Assembly (NCBI GenBank): GCA_013698285.1
Contig: JACCVE010000451.1
Span: forward strand, 1-14,802
Direction of reading: 5' to 3'
Length of the DNA: 14,802 nt
Source of the DNA: Chloroflexia bacterium
GTDB lineage: Bacteria; Chloroflexota; Chloroflexia; Thermomicrobiales; UBA6265
The notes under the pieces were generated by a model that made no database searches, was not told the DNA's origin, and was given only the letters and a program-made list of their open reading frames with translations. The translations under genes and the position numbers were made by a program. Each line of letters opens with the position of its first letter. Position 1 is the first letter of the stretch. Of this stretch, positions 6,271 through 12,620 are shown in pieces.

Positions 6271-8127
6271 CTAGGGCTGCAGCAGTTGCTCGACGGTGAC
6301 CAGGCCGAATCCGTCGTCCCGCAGGGCCCCGACGATGGCCGGGAGGGCCTCGAAGTCGGCGCTGCGCTGCCCGACGTGGAAGAGCAGGATGCCGCCTGGC
6401 TCGGCCCCACTGATGCAGTGCTGGGCGATCTCGGCGGCGGTCCACCCTTTCCACCCGAAGGAATCGACCGTCCACATGATCGTCTGGTGATAGCCGATCG
6501 CCGCCAGGTCGGCCAGTGACTGCGGTCCGTAGTCGCCGTAGGGCGGCCGGAAATAGGGCCGCATGTCGTAGCCACCGGTCAGGTCGGCGATGATCTGGTG
6601 GGTGCGCTCGACCTCGTCCACGCGCTCCCAGGTGGCGAGGGCCTCCGGTTCCCATGGCGTCGAGACGCCCGTGAAGGACCGGTGCGAGAAGGTGTGGTTG
6701 AAGATCTGGTGGCCGTCTCGGGCCATCCGGAGCACCAGGTCGGGGTTGGCCTCGGCCCATTGGCCAGTGATCCCGAAGCTGGCCAGGATGCCTTCCCCGC
6801 CCAGGTAGTCCAGGATCTCCTCGGTGTAGCCGCGGTCCTGCCCCGCGTCGAACGTCAGGGCGATCTCCCGCCGGCCGCTCGAACTCCGCTGGACCAGGAC
6901 GCTCGCCCCGGTGGCCGGGTCCACGGGGGCGAGGGGGCGAGCGGTCGCCGCAGGGGCAACGGTGGTATCGCCCGCGCCGGCGCCGTCTACCCCGGCGACA
7001 TCGACCACCGTGGCGGGAGGGCCGGCGACCGGGTTGGTGGTGGCCCGGTCGGGGCTGTCGGGCGGCAACGTGCCATTGTCGACCGGTTCGGGATAGGCAT
7101 CGAAGTAGGCCGTGACGGCGTCGACGTAGGCAGAGATCACCGCTTCTTGGCCGGTGTCGGCGAGCAGGAACGACCGGTCGTCGGAGTTGGAGAGGAAGAG
7201 GGCCTCGACGATCGCCCCCGGCATGGTGCTGCCGACGAAGTTCCGTTCGGGGAAGTCGGGGCTGATCATCACGTAGTGGTCGAAGTCGCCCGGCTGGGGA
7301 TCGGGGTTGGGGACGGTGCTGTCGTCGGAGGCGCTCCGGAACGTGGTCTCGAAGCCGGCAGCCGCGAAGCGCTCACCGAGCGCGGAGGTGGCGATCTCGG
7401 CGAAGGCCTCGCTCTGGTCGCTGTCGGGACGATCCGCGACCCACCATGCCTCGTAGCCCCGGAGGTCGGGGTCCACGGACCCATTGATGTGCATCGAGAC
7501 GAGGAGGTCGGCACCGGCCTCGTTGCAGATCAGGACCCGGGCCTGCAGCTCGTCGAGCTGGTCGGGGAGATCGCCCTGTCCGAGGACGCCATCTCCGTCG
7601 AGATCGTCGCCGGTGATCCCGTCGTCGTTGACGTCGGTGAAGTCCTCGATGACCAACCGGTCCTCGCGTCGGGTCATGGTCACGTTGTACCCCAGCGTGC
7701 GGAGCCTGTCCTCCACCTCCAGGGCCATCGGCAGGAGAACCTCTTTCTCCATCGCCAGGACCTCGGTCTCGTCGGCGTTGAGGGGAGAATTGCCGAGATC
7801 GATGCCGCCGTGGCCGACATCGAGACAAACCGTCAACGACGGGTCCTCGACCGGGACGGAGGGGGATGCGGCGGCCGGATCGGTCGGCCCGACCACGGCC
7901 CGCGGGTCCTGGGTCGGAGGGACGAGGTCCACCGGCGGGGGGGCGATCCCGGCCAGTTCGTCCGGTCCGTCGCCCGCGATCAAGCCGCGCGCCCCGACGG
8001 AGACCAGGGCGAGGGCGAAGACCGTCGCGATGGCGAGGACGATGGTCGTGCCGACCATCGCCAGCCACTCCGCGGTGCCGGGGCGCGGCACGACCAGCCT
8101 CGGGGGCCTCCTCTGGGCGTCTATCAC
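6271..8127 (-). CDS. membrane-anchored N-acetylmuramoyl-L-alanine amidase / NodB deacetylase fusion
   Basis: A predicted 618-residue two-enzyme cell-wall protein. A hydrophobic helix at about 24-45 anchors or exports it, and a Pro-rich linker follows. An Amidase_3 domain spans about 97-344, with zinc ligands His106 (DVGHGG), Glu127 and His213 (SMHING) and catalytic Glu308 (VEALFLSN). It would cut the MurNAc-L-Ala bond of peptidoglycan. Within it, residues 165-186 hold an acidic EF-hand-like insert (DVNDDG, DLDGDG). A second linker precedes a NodB polysaccharide deacetylase at about 418-612: TFDAG (Asp427), His478 and His482 (NHTFSH), RPPYGDY, Asp555 and His584. The second Asp of the usual TFDDG is Ala, as in some PdaA-like enzymes. 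The start is uncertain. GTG 8127 is the first possible start and has a poor ribosome binding site. An AGGAGG at 8112-8107 inside the frame could serve GTG 8091, or the start could be ATG 8058. Confidence 0.92.
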   Translation of the reverse strand: MIDAQRRPPRLVVPRPGTAEWLAMVGTTIVLAIATVFALALVSVGARGLIAGDGPDELAGIAPPPVDLVPPTQDPRAVVGPTDPAAASPSVPVEDPSLTVCLDVGHGGIDLGNSPLNADETEVLAMEKEVLLPMALEVEDRLRTLGYNVTMTRREDRLVIEDFTDVNDDGITGDDLDGDGVLGQGDLPDQLDELQARVLICNEAGADLLVSMHINGSVDPDLRGYEAWWVADRPDSDQSEAFAEIATSALGERFAAAGFETTFRSASDDSTVPNPDPQPGDFDHYVMISPDFPERNFVGSTMPGAIVEALFLSNSDDRSFLLADTGQEAVISAYVDAVTAYFDAYPEPVDNGTLPPDSPDRATTNPVAGPPATVVDVAGVDGAGAGDTTVAPAATARPLAPVDPATGASVLVQRSSSGRREIALTFDAGQDRGYTEEILDYLGGEGILASFGITGQWAEANPDLVLRMARDGHQIFNHTFSHRSFTGVSTPWEPEALATWERVDEVERTHQIIADLTGGYDMRPYFRPPYGDYGPQSLADLAAIGYHQTIMWTVDSFGWKGWTAAEIAQHCISGAEPGGILLFHVGQRSADFEALPAIVGALRDDGFGLVTVEQLLQP

Positions 8128-8183
8128 CGGGGACTACCACCACGTGTTTCGGGTCATCGGTGTCGATACGGGGCCACCCCAAG

Positions 8184-8213
8184 ACCATAGCATAGGACCC
8201 GGCCGGTGGTCAC
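8184..8213 (-). promoter_or_regulatory. candidate promoter for the amidase-deacetylase gene
   Basis: On the minus strand GTGACC (8213-8208) and TATGGT (8189-8184) are 18 bases apart. Each matches the sigma-A boxes at four of six positions. A second possible -10, TATGCT, lies five bases nearer the -35. The site is about 57 bases upstream of the GTG at 8127, inside the 166-base space after the SnoaL-like gene, and suggests separate transcription. Confidence 0.4.
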
Positions 8214-8293
8214 GCGGGGAGAACTGGGCACCGGACCAGCCGGATCTTCGCCGCCATGCCCTATCCCCCGGTGGATGGTCCCGTCTGACGATC

Positions 8294-8677
8294 CTAACGC
8301 TGGAGTTCGTGGCCCAGTTTCGACGGGTCGAAATAGGCCCAGAACCTGGTGATCTTGCCGTCGGCCATCTCCAGGATGCTGACGCCGTCATAGTCGATCG
8401 GCTGGCCGCCGGGGCCCGTTCCCTTGGTCGTCCATTCCAGGGCAGCGTGGTCACCGGCGACGATGATGTTGTGGAAGTCGGAATGGACCTCGCCGAGGGT
8501 GCCGCGGTAGGTCGACCAGAAGTCGCGGGCCCCCGCCTTGCCGTCGAAGCGACGGGGCGAGACGACATTGCCGACCTGGCAATCGTCCGCATAGGTGTCG
8601 ACGATGCTGTCCAGGTCGTTGGATTTCTCCAGCGCCCACAGGGCGTCGATGAAGCGGCGGGCGAGATCTTCAGACAT
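8294..8677 (-). CDS. SnoaL/NTF2-like small protein
   Basis: A 127-residue protein of the cystatin-like NTF2/SnoaL fold. It opens with a helical stretch, ARRFIDALWALEKSNDLDSI. It then has the typical VDTYADDCQVGN strand-turn, F-W-x-x-Y, a beta strand (HSDFHNIIVAGDHAALEW) and the closing signature DGVSILEMADGKITRFWAYFD at about 97-117. Members are polyketide cyclases, isomerases or small-molecule-binding proteins, and the ligand is not deducible. The start is ATG 8677 with GAGGGAG about five bases upstream. It is divergent from the ABC pair and precedes the amidase-deacetylase on the same strand. A 166-base gap holding a promoter candidate makes a shared operon uncertain. No signal peptide is seen. 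Confidence 0.87.
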   Translation of the reverse strand: MSEDLARRFIDALWALEKSNDLDSIVDTYADDCQVGNVVSPRRFDGKAGARDFWSTYRGTLGEVHSDFHNIIVAGDHAALEWTTKGTGPGGQPIDYDGVSILEMADGKITRFWAYFDPSKLGHELQR

Positions 8678-8841
8678 GGGTCTCCCTCTCGAATGATCGT
8701 GGTCCGTCCCGGTGGTCCCGGGGTCGCCCCGAACGGGGCGAATGGGCCCGACGTGGCCCGGACCGGGCCGGTGTCCTGAACGGTGCCGGTGCAATCCACG
8801 TACCATAGGGGGACGAACACGGGGGTCGGTGTAGCAGCGGG

Positions 8842-8881
8842 GACGATCGGGTGGAGACACGAAGGCGGGGAGACGATCGGG
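8842..8881 (+). repeat. 10-bp direct repeat upstream of the ABC ATPase
   Basis: GACGATCGGG occurs at 8842-8851 and again at 8872-8881, 30 bases apart start to start, just before the ATPase start codon. Such spacing is close to three helical turns and would suit a regulator binding one face of the DNA. Chance duplication is also possible. Confidence 0.4.
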
Positions 8882-8884
8882 AGC

Positions 8885-9748
8885 ATGGCGAGTGTGGATG
8901 GTGACGCCCCGGCGATCGAGGTGCGGGACCTGGTCAAGACGTACGGTTCCGTCCGGGCGGTCAGGGGGATCAGCTTCACGGTCGGCCAGGGCGAGGTCTT
9001 TGGCCTGCTGGGTCACAACGGGGCGGGCAAGACGACGACGATCCGCGTCCTGACGGGTCGGGCGAAGCCGACTGCCGGGCAGGCCATCGTCCAGGGGTTC
9101 GACGTCACGGCCGACATGGACCGGATCAAACCGCTGATCAACCTGGTCTTCGAAGAGCAGAACCTCTACGAACGATTCTCGGGGCGGGAGAACCTGCGGA
9201 TCTTCGCCCGGCTCTACGGCGTCCCGGCCGCCCGGGTCGATACCCTGCTGGAGCAGGTCGACTTGGTCGCGGTGGCGAGGCGGAAGGTCAAGACCTATTC
9301 GACCGGGATGCGCCAGCGCCTGCTGATCGCCCGGGCCCTGGTCAACCAGCCACGGGTGCTGTTCTTGGACGAGCCGACGCGGGGCCTGGACCCGGCATCG
9401 GCGCGGGACCTGCGGGAGATGATCGCCAGCCTCGGCGCGGCGGGGACGACCGTGTTCCTGACCACCCACGACATGGACGAGGCCGACCAGCTGTGTCACC
9501 GGGTCGCCTTCCTCAGCCAGGGCGAGATCGTGGCCCTCGACGCCCCGCGCGAGTTGAAGCTGCGCTTCGGCGAACGCCGGGCGACGGTGTTGCTGCGGGA
9601 CCGGCATGAGCACGACATCCGGCTCGATGACCCGGCCGACGCGGCCCGGGTCTCGGCCTGGATGCGCGATGACCAGGTCCTGACGGTCCACTCCCGGGAG
9701 GGCAGCCTGGAGGACGTCTTCGTCGCCCTGGCGGGGCGGGGCCTGTGA
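8885..9748 (+). CDS. ABC transporter ATP-binding protein (ABC-2 exporter type)
   Basis: A 287-residue cytoplasmic ATPase that would power the permease encoded next. Walker A is GHNGAGKT (43-50) and the signature is YSTGMRQR (138-145), a variant of LSGGQ. Walker B is VLFLDEP (158-164), the D-loop is GLDP and the H-loop is His195 (TTHD). The region usually holding the Q-loop glutamine reads FEEQNLYERFSG (89-100). The C-terminus ends with SLEDVFVALAGRGL, typical of the DrrA/CcmA-like group of drug, antibiotic or lipid exporters. I chose ATG 8885 because the conserved domain begins right after it. GGGGAG is 12 bases upstream, which is long. GTG 8894, ten bases after GGGAG, is an alternative that would remove three residues. 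Confidence 0.93.
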   Translation: MASVDGDAPAIEVRDLVKTYGSVRAVRGISFTVGQGEVFGLLGHNGAGKTTTIRVLTGRAKPTAGQAIVQGFDVTADMDRIKPLINLVFEEQNLYERFSGRENLRIFARLYGVPAARVDTLLEQVDLVAVARRKVKTYSTGMRQRLLIARALVNQPRVLFLDEPTRGLDPASARDLREMIASLGAAGTTVFLTTHDMDEADQLCHRVAFLSQGEIVALDAPRELKLRFGERRATVLLRDRHEHDIRLDDPADAARVSAWMRDDQVLTVHSREGSLEDVFVALAGRGL

Positions 9749-9872
9749 GCCTGGCCCGACGCAGGGATCCCGCCGCGCCCCGCACCACCCGGGACCCGGC
9801 GGCATCGCGACCTGCCCCGGCCTTGGCCACCGCCCTGGCCACCGACCCCACCCCGATCACAGGAGCGCACCC

Positions 9873-10967
9873 GTGCATCGCCGGCTGATCACGACCATCT
9901 TCTTCAAGGACCTGCTCGACGCGATCCGGGATGCCCGGGTCCTGGTGGCGTTCGTGGTGCCGCTGGCCCTGGGGCTCTTCTACAACGTGTCATTTGATAA
10001 CCAGGATCCAGGGCGCCCGTCGGTCCAGATCGCCTATTTCTCCGCCTCCCCCTCTGGCCTGCCGGACGCACTGCGGGAGGTGACGGGGGAAGGGGCCACG
10101 CTGACGTTCGTCGAGGCCGCGGACCCGGCGGCGGTGGAGCGGCAGGTGTCGGCCGAGGAGCAGGAGATCGGGCTGGTGGTGCTGGCCGGCTTCGACGCCG
10201 CGCTGCTGGCGGGCCAACGACCGACGCTGACGGTGATCGAGCCGGGTGAGCCGAACTTCGACGCGCGGTTGCTGACCCAGGCGGTCGGGCCGGCCCTGCG
10301 GACACTGAGCGGGCAGGTGTCCCCGGCCGTGGTGGAGGTGGAGTCCGCCGGCGTGGCGATCGCGGATTCGACCGACATCCTGGGACAGGTCGGATTTCAA
10401 CGCTATAGCGTCTTGGCGTCGATGCTGTTCGTGATCGCGATGGTGACCGTGCTCGCGTTGCCGGTGATCCTGGCCGAGGAGACGGAGAAGCGGACCTACG
10501 AGGCGCTGGTCCTGATCGCGGCCCCGGCCGACGTCATCATCGCCAAGGCGCTGGTCGGCTTCGTCTATAGCCTGGTCGGGGCGGGGCTGCTGACGGTCCT
10601 GACGGGGTTGTACCCGGCGGACCCCGTCCTCTACGTCGCCGCGCTGCTGGCGCTCACGATCACCCTCACGGGATTCGGGTTGTTCTTCGGCGGCGTGTTC
10701 CGGAACGCGAACCAGATCAACACCTGGTCGGGCATCCTGCTGATCCCGATCATCGGGCCGGTGTTCTTCGTCGGCCTGCCCGCGCCGAACTGGGCCGATG
10801 CCCTGCTGCTGGTGCTGCCCGCGTCCCAGGCGATGCGCATCGCCCTGAACGCGCTCCAGGGGACGGCGCTCTTCGGCGGGGTCGCGGCCGGGTTCATGGT
10901 GATCATCGCCTGGGGCGTGGTCGCCTACGCCCTGTTGTCCTGGCAGATGCGGCGACGCTCGCGATAG
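9873..10967 (+). CDS. ABC-2 type transporter permease
   Basis: A 364-residue membrane subunit that pairs with the upstream ATPase. The start is GTG 9873, with AGGAG (9861-9865) seven bases upstream. A first helix at about 22-38 is followed by an extracytoplasmic domain of roughly 130 residues, a mixed alpha/beta stretch (about 45-175). The five-helix core follows at about 178-199, 222-246, 252-274, 286-303 and 334-355. The cytoplasmic AEETEKRTYEALVLIAAP motif (201-218) is the conserved loop of ABC-2 permeases that contacts the ATPase. The layout matches the ABC2_membrane_3 family (NatB/YhaP-like), often exporters of Na+, drugs or peptides. The substrate is unknown. The 124-base gap from the ATPase is longer than usual for a pair. 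Confidence 0.92.
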   Translation: MHRRLITTIFFKDLLDAIRDARVLVAFVVPLALGLFYNVSFDNQDPGRPSVQIAYFSASPSGLPDALREVTGEGATLTFVEAADPAAVERQVSAEEQEIGLVVLAGFDAALLAGQRPTLTVIEPGEPNFDARLLTQAVGPALRTLSGQVSPAVVEVESAGVAIADSTDILGQVGFQRYSVLASMLFVIAMVTVLALPVILAEETEKRTYEALVLIAAPADVIIAKALVGFVYSLVGAGLLTVLTGLYPADPVLYVAALLALTITLTGFGLFFGGVFRNANQINTWSGILLIPIIGPVFFVGLPAPNWADALLLVLPASQAMRIALNALQGTALFGGVAAGFMVIIAWGVVAYALLSWQMRRRSR

Positions 10968-11013
10968 GATGCGGTCCGGCTCCCGGTGATCACTGGCCAG
11001 GGATGTGCAACGT

Positions 11014-11031
11014 CGCGTCGGGTCTGACGCG
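11014..11031 (+). terminator. weak hairpin after the ABC permease
   Basis: CGCGTC (11014-11019) and GACGCG (11026-11031) form a six-base-pair stem with a six-base loop, 47 bases past the permease stop codon. There is no T run. It could end the ABC operon before the sigma factor gene, but the support is only position and pairing. Confidence 0.25.
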
Positions 11032-11155
11032 CCGGGCGCTTCGTGAGCCGTCCCACCGGCCACTCCCCCACCCACGCCGACGATCGCCGGCACCGAACGC
11101 GGTACACTCGCGAGGTCCCGTCGCGTGACCTTCTAAGTCGAGAGGGGAGCCTTCC

Positions 11156-11740
11156 GTGACCGGCGGACCGGGGACCGATTGGCAGCCGTCCGACGATGTG
11201 GCGCTCGTTGCGGCGTGCCTGGACGGTGACGCGGCGGCGTGGGAGTGCCTGGTCGATCGGTACGGCCGGCTCGTCTACGCGATCTTGCGACGGGGCGGTC
11301 TGGCCGAAGCCGACGCGGACGATGCCTTCCAGAACGTGTTCCTGATCGCCTATCGCCACCTCGGCCAACTGCGGGAGCGGGAGCGGTTGTCGTCGTGGTT
11401 GATCACCACGGCGAAGCGCGAACTGTGGCGGGTGGGCAAGCGACGGGGTGATGCCGTCGAATTGGACGAGGCCACGGCGGACGAGCGCGTGGCGGTCGAG
11501 GACGACGTGGTCCGGTGGGACCGGGACCGGCTCGTCCGGGACGCGATGGGGCGGCTCGACCCCCGCTGTCAAGATCTCCTCACCAGCCTCTTCCTCGAGC
11601 CCGCCGAGCCCCGCTACCGGGAGATCGCGGCGCGGCTCGGGATCGCGGTCGGCAGCATCGGGCCGACGCGGGCCCGTTGCTTCCGAAAGCTGGAGGCGTT
11701 GCTGGTCGAGGTGGGGATCGACCGGGACACCTCGCCATAG
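11156..11740 (+). CDS. ECF RNA polymerase sigma factor
   Basis: A 194-residue sigma-70 family protein of extracytoplasmic-function size, with only regions 2 and 4. Region 2 spans about 17-97 and includes AAWECLVDRYGRLVYAI, the core-binding DAFQNVFLIAYRHL (56-69) and the -10 recognition stretch LSSWLITTAKRELWRVGKRR. An acidic linker at about 99-122 leads to region 4 (about 130-185), with a helix-turn-helix at REIAARLGIAVGSIGPTRARC. The start is GTG 11156 with AGAGGGGAG six bases upstream. A zinc-finger protein and a TPR-CHAT protein follow on the same strand. That order is usual for a sigma factor with its antagonist and a sensor or effector. TACACT at 11103-11108 may be a -10, but no clear -35 pairs with it. 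Confidence 0.93.
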   Translation: MTGGPGTDWQPSDDVALVAACLDGDAAAWECLVDRYGRLVYAILRRGGLAEADADDAFQNVFLIAYRHLGQLRERERLSSWLITTAKRELWRVGKRRGDAVELDEATADERVAVEDDVVRWDRDRLVRDAMGRLDPRCQDLLTSLFLEPAEPRYREIAARLGIAVGSIGPTRARCFRKLEALLVEVGIDRDTSP

Positions 11741-11908
11741 CCCATGTCCGGCCGCGGGATGGGCCCGTCGGCCGGGCCAGCCAGGCTGCATGACCGGGCT
11801 ACCGGTCGGCCGGCCCGTCCGGTGTATCACCCGGGGCCGGAGCGCTCTCTACTCTCAATGAATGGCGGAACGATCGCACGGAGCCCGACACGGAGGTTGG
11901 CGCGACCC

Positions 11909-12568
11909 ATGGATCACGGACACCCAGTTGCCTACGACGCGTTGCTCGCGTTCGCGTGGGGGGAGACCACCGGGGCGGTGGCAGAACGCATCACGGATCA
12001 CCTCGGCGGGTGTGCGGCCTGCCAGGCCACGGTTGATCGCGTCCGGCTCGTCCGCGAGACGCTGGCGGCGGAGGCCAGCCCACTGCCGATGCCCTCCGTC
12101 ATGGACCGGGCCAAGGCGATCTTCCCGGTGCGGCCCCACCCCGCCGGCGCCACGCGGCTGCCGTCAGCGTGCGAGGCGATGAAGCGCGTCGCGGCGGCGT
12201 TGGCCTTCGACAGCCGGCGGGGGTTCGGATTGGCTGGCTTGCGGGCGGGCCCGGGCGACCAGGGCAACCACTACCAGATGGTCTTCGAGCACCCGCGGGC
12301 CAGCATCGACCTCGATATTGCCACTGGCCCGGCCGAGGCGACGGTGATGGGTCAGGTGTCCTTGGTCGACGGAGATGACCTGCCGGTCGAGGTCGTCATC
12401 TTCGGGGACGACGAGGCGGAGGTCGCCCGGACGATGACCGACGAGGGGGGCATGTTCACCGTCACCTTGGCCCCGGCCCAATACAGCGTGGACGTGGCCC
12501 TCCCGGGTGGCGAGGAATGGGTCCTGGCTTCGCCGGTCGTGATCGACCCGTGGACCCGTGAAGCCTGA
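11909..12568 (+). CDS. soluble zinc-finger anti-sigma-like protein with C-terminal beta-sandwich-like domain
   Basis: A 219-residue protein, probably the antagonist of the preceding sigma factor. The N-terminal segment HPVAYDALLAFAWGET leads to a ZAS-type motif H31-x3-C35-x2-C38 (DHLGGCAAC), with His3 or His5 as a possible fourth ligand. After a linker, residues 88-137 contain LAFDSRRGFGLAGLR and a stretch ending ASIDLDI. Residues 143-212 read as a carboxypeptidase-regulatory-like beta-sandwich (ATVMGQVSLVDG, TMTDEGGMFTVTLAPAQYSVDV). No transmembrane segment is present, unlike most ECF anti-sigma factors. I chose ATG 11909 because it lies just ahead of the conserved domain. GGAGG at 11892-11896 is 12 bases upstream. 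The frame stays open back to ATG 11744, but that Arg/Pro-rich extension has no ribosome binding site. The anti-sigma role rests on motif and position. Confidence 0.82.
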   Translation: MDHGHPVAYDALLAFAWGETTGAVAERITDHLGGCAACQATVDRVRLVRETLAAEASPLPMPSVMDRAKAIFPVRPHPAGATRLPSACEAMKRVAAALAFDSRRGFGLAGLRAGPGDQGNHYQMVFEHPRASIDLDIATGPAEATVMGQVSLVDGDDLPVEVVIFGDDEAEVARTMTDEGGMFTVTLAPAQYSVDVALPGGEEWVLASPVVIDPWTREA

Positions 12569-12620
12569 GCCCCGTCCCCCGTGCTCGGACGCATGAGGAT
12601 CGCCCGGTGATCGTGCCCCG

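Noticed and set aside
6598..8190. Plus-strand open frame opposite the amidase-deacetylase
   Set aside because: The minus frame shows all catalytic motifs of two enzyme families. The plus frame has none.
8294..9805. Minus-strand frame extending the SnoaL-like gene upstream across the ABC ATPase region
   Set aside because: The conserved domain and the ribosome binding site place the start at 8677. The extension lies antisense to a clear ATPase.
11095..11125. Autoregulatory ECF promoter (GAAC -35) before the sigma factor gene
   Set aside because: GAAC is present near 11095, but no convincing -10 partner at 16-17 bases is visible.
11744..11908. Longer N-terminus of the anti-sigma-like protein from ATG 11744
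   Set aside because: The 55 added residues are Arg/Pro/Gly-rich, start without a ribosome binding site and precede the natural domain start.
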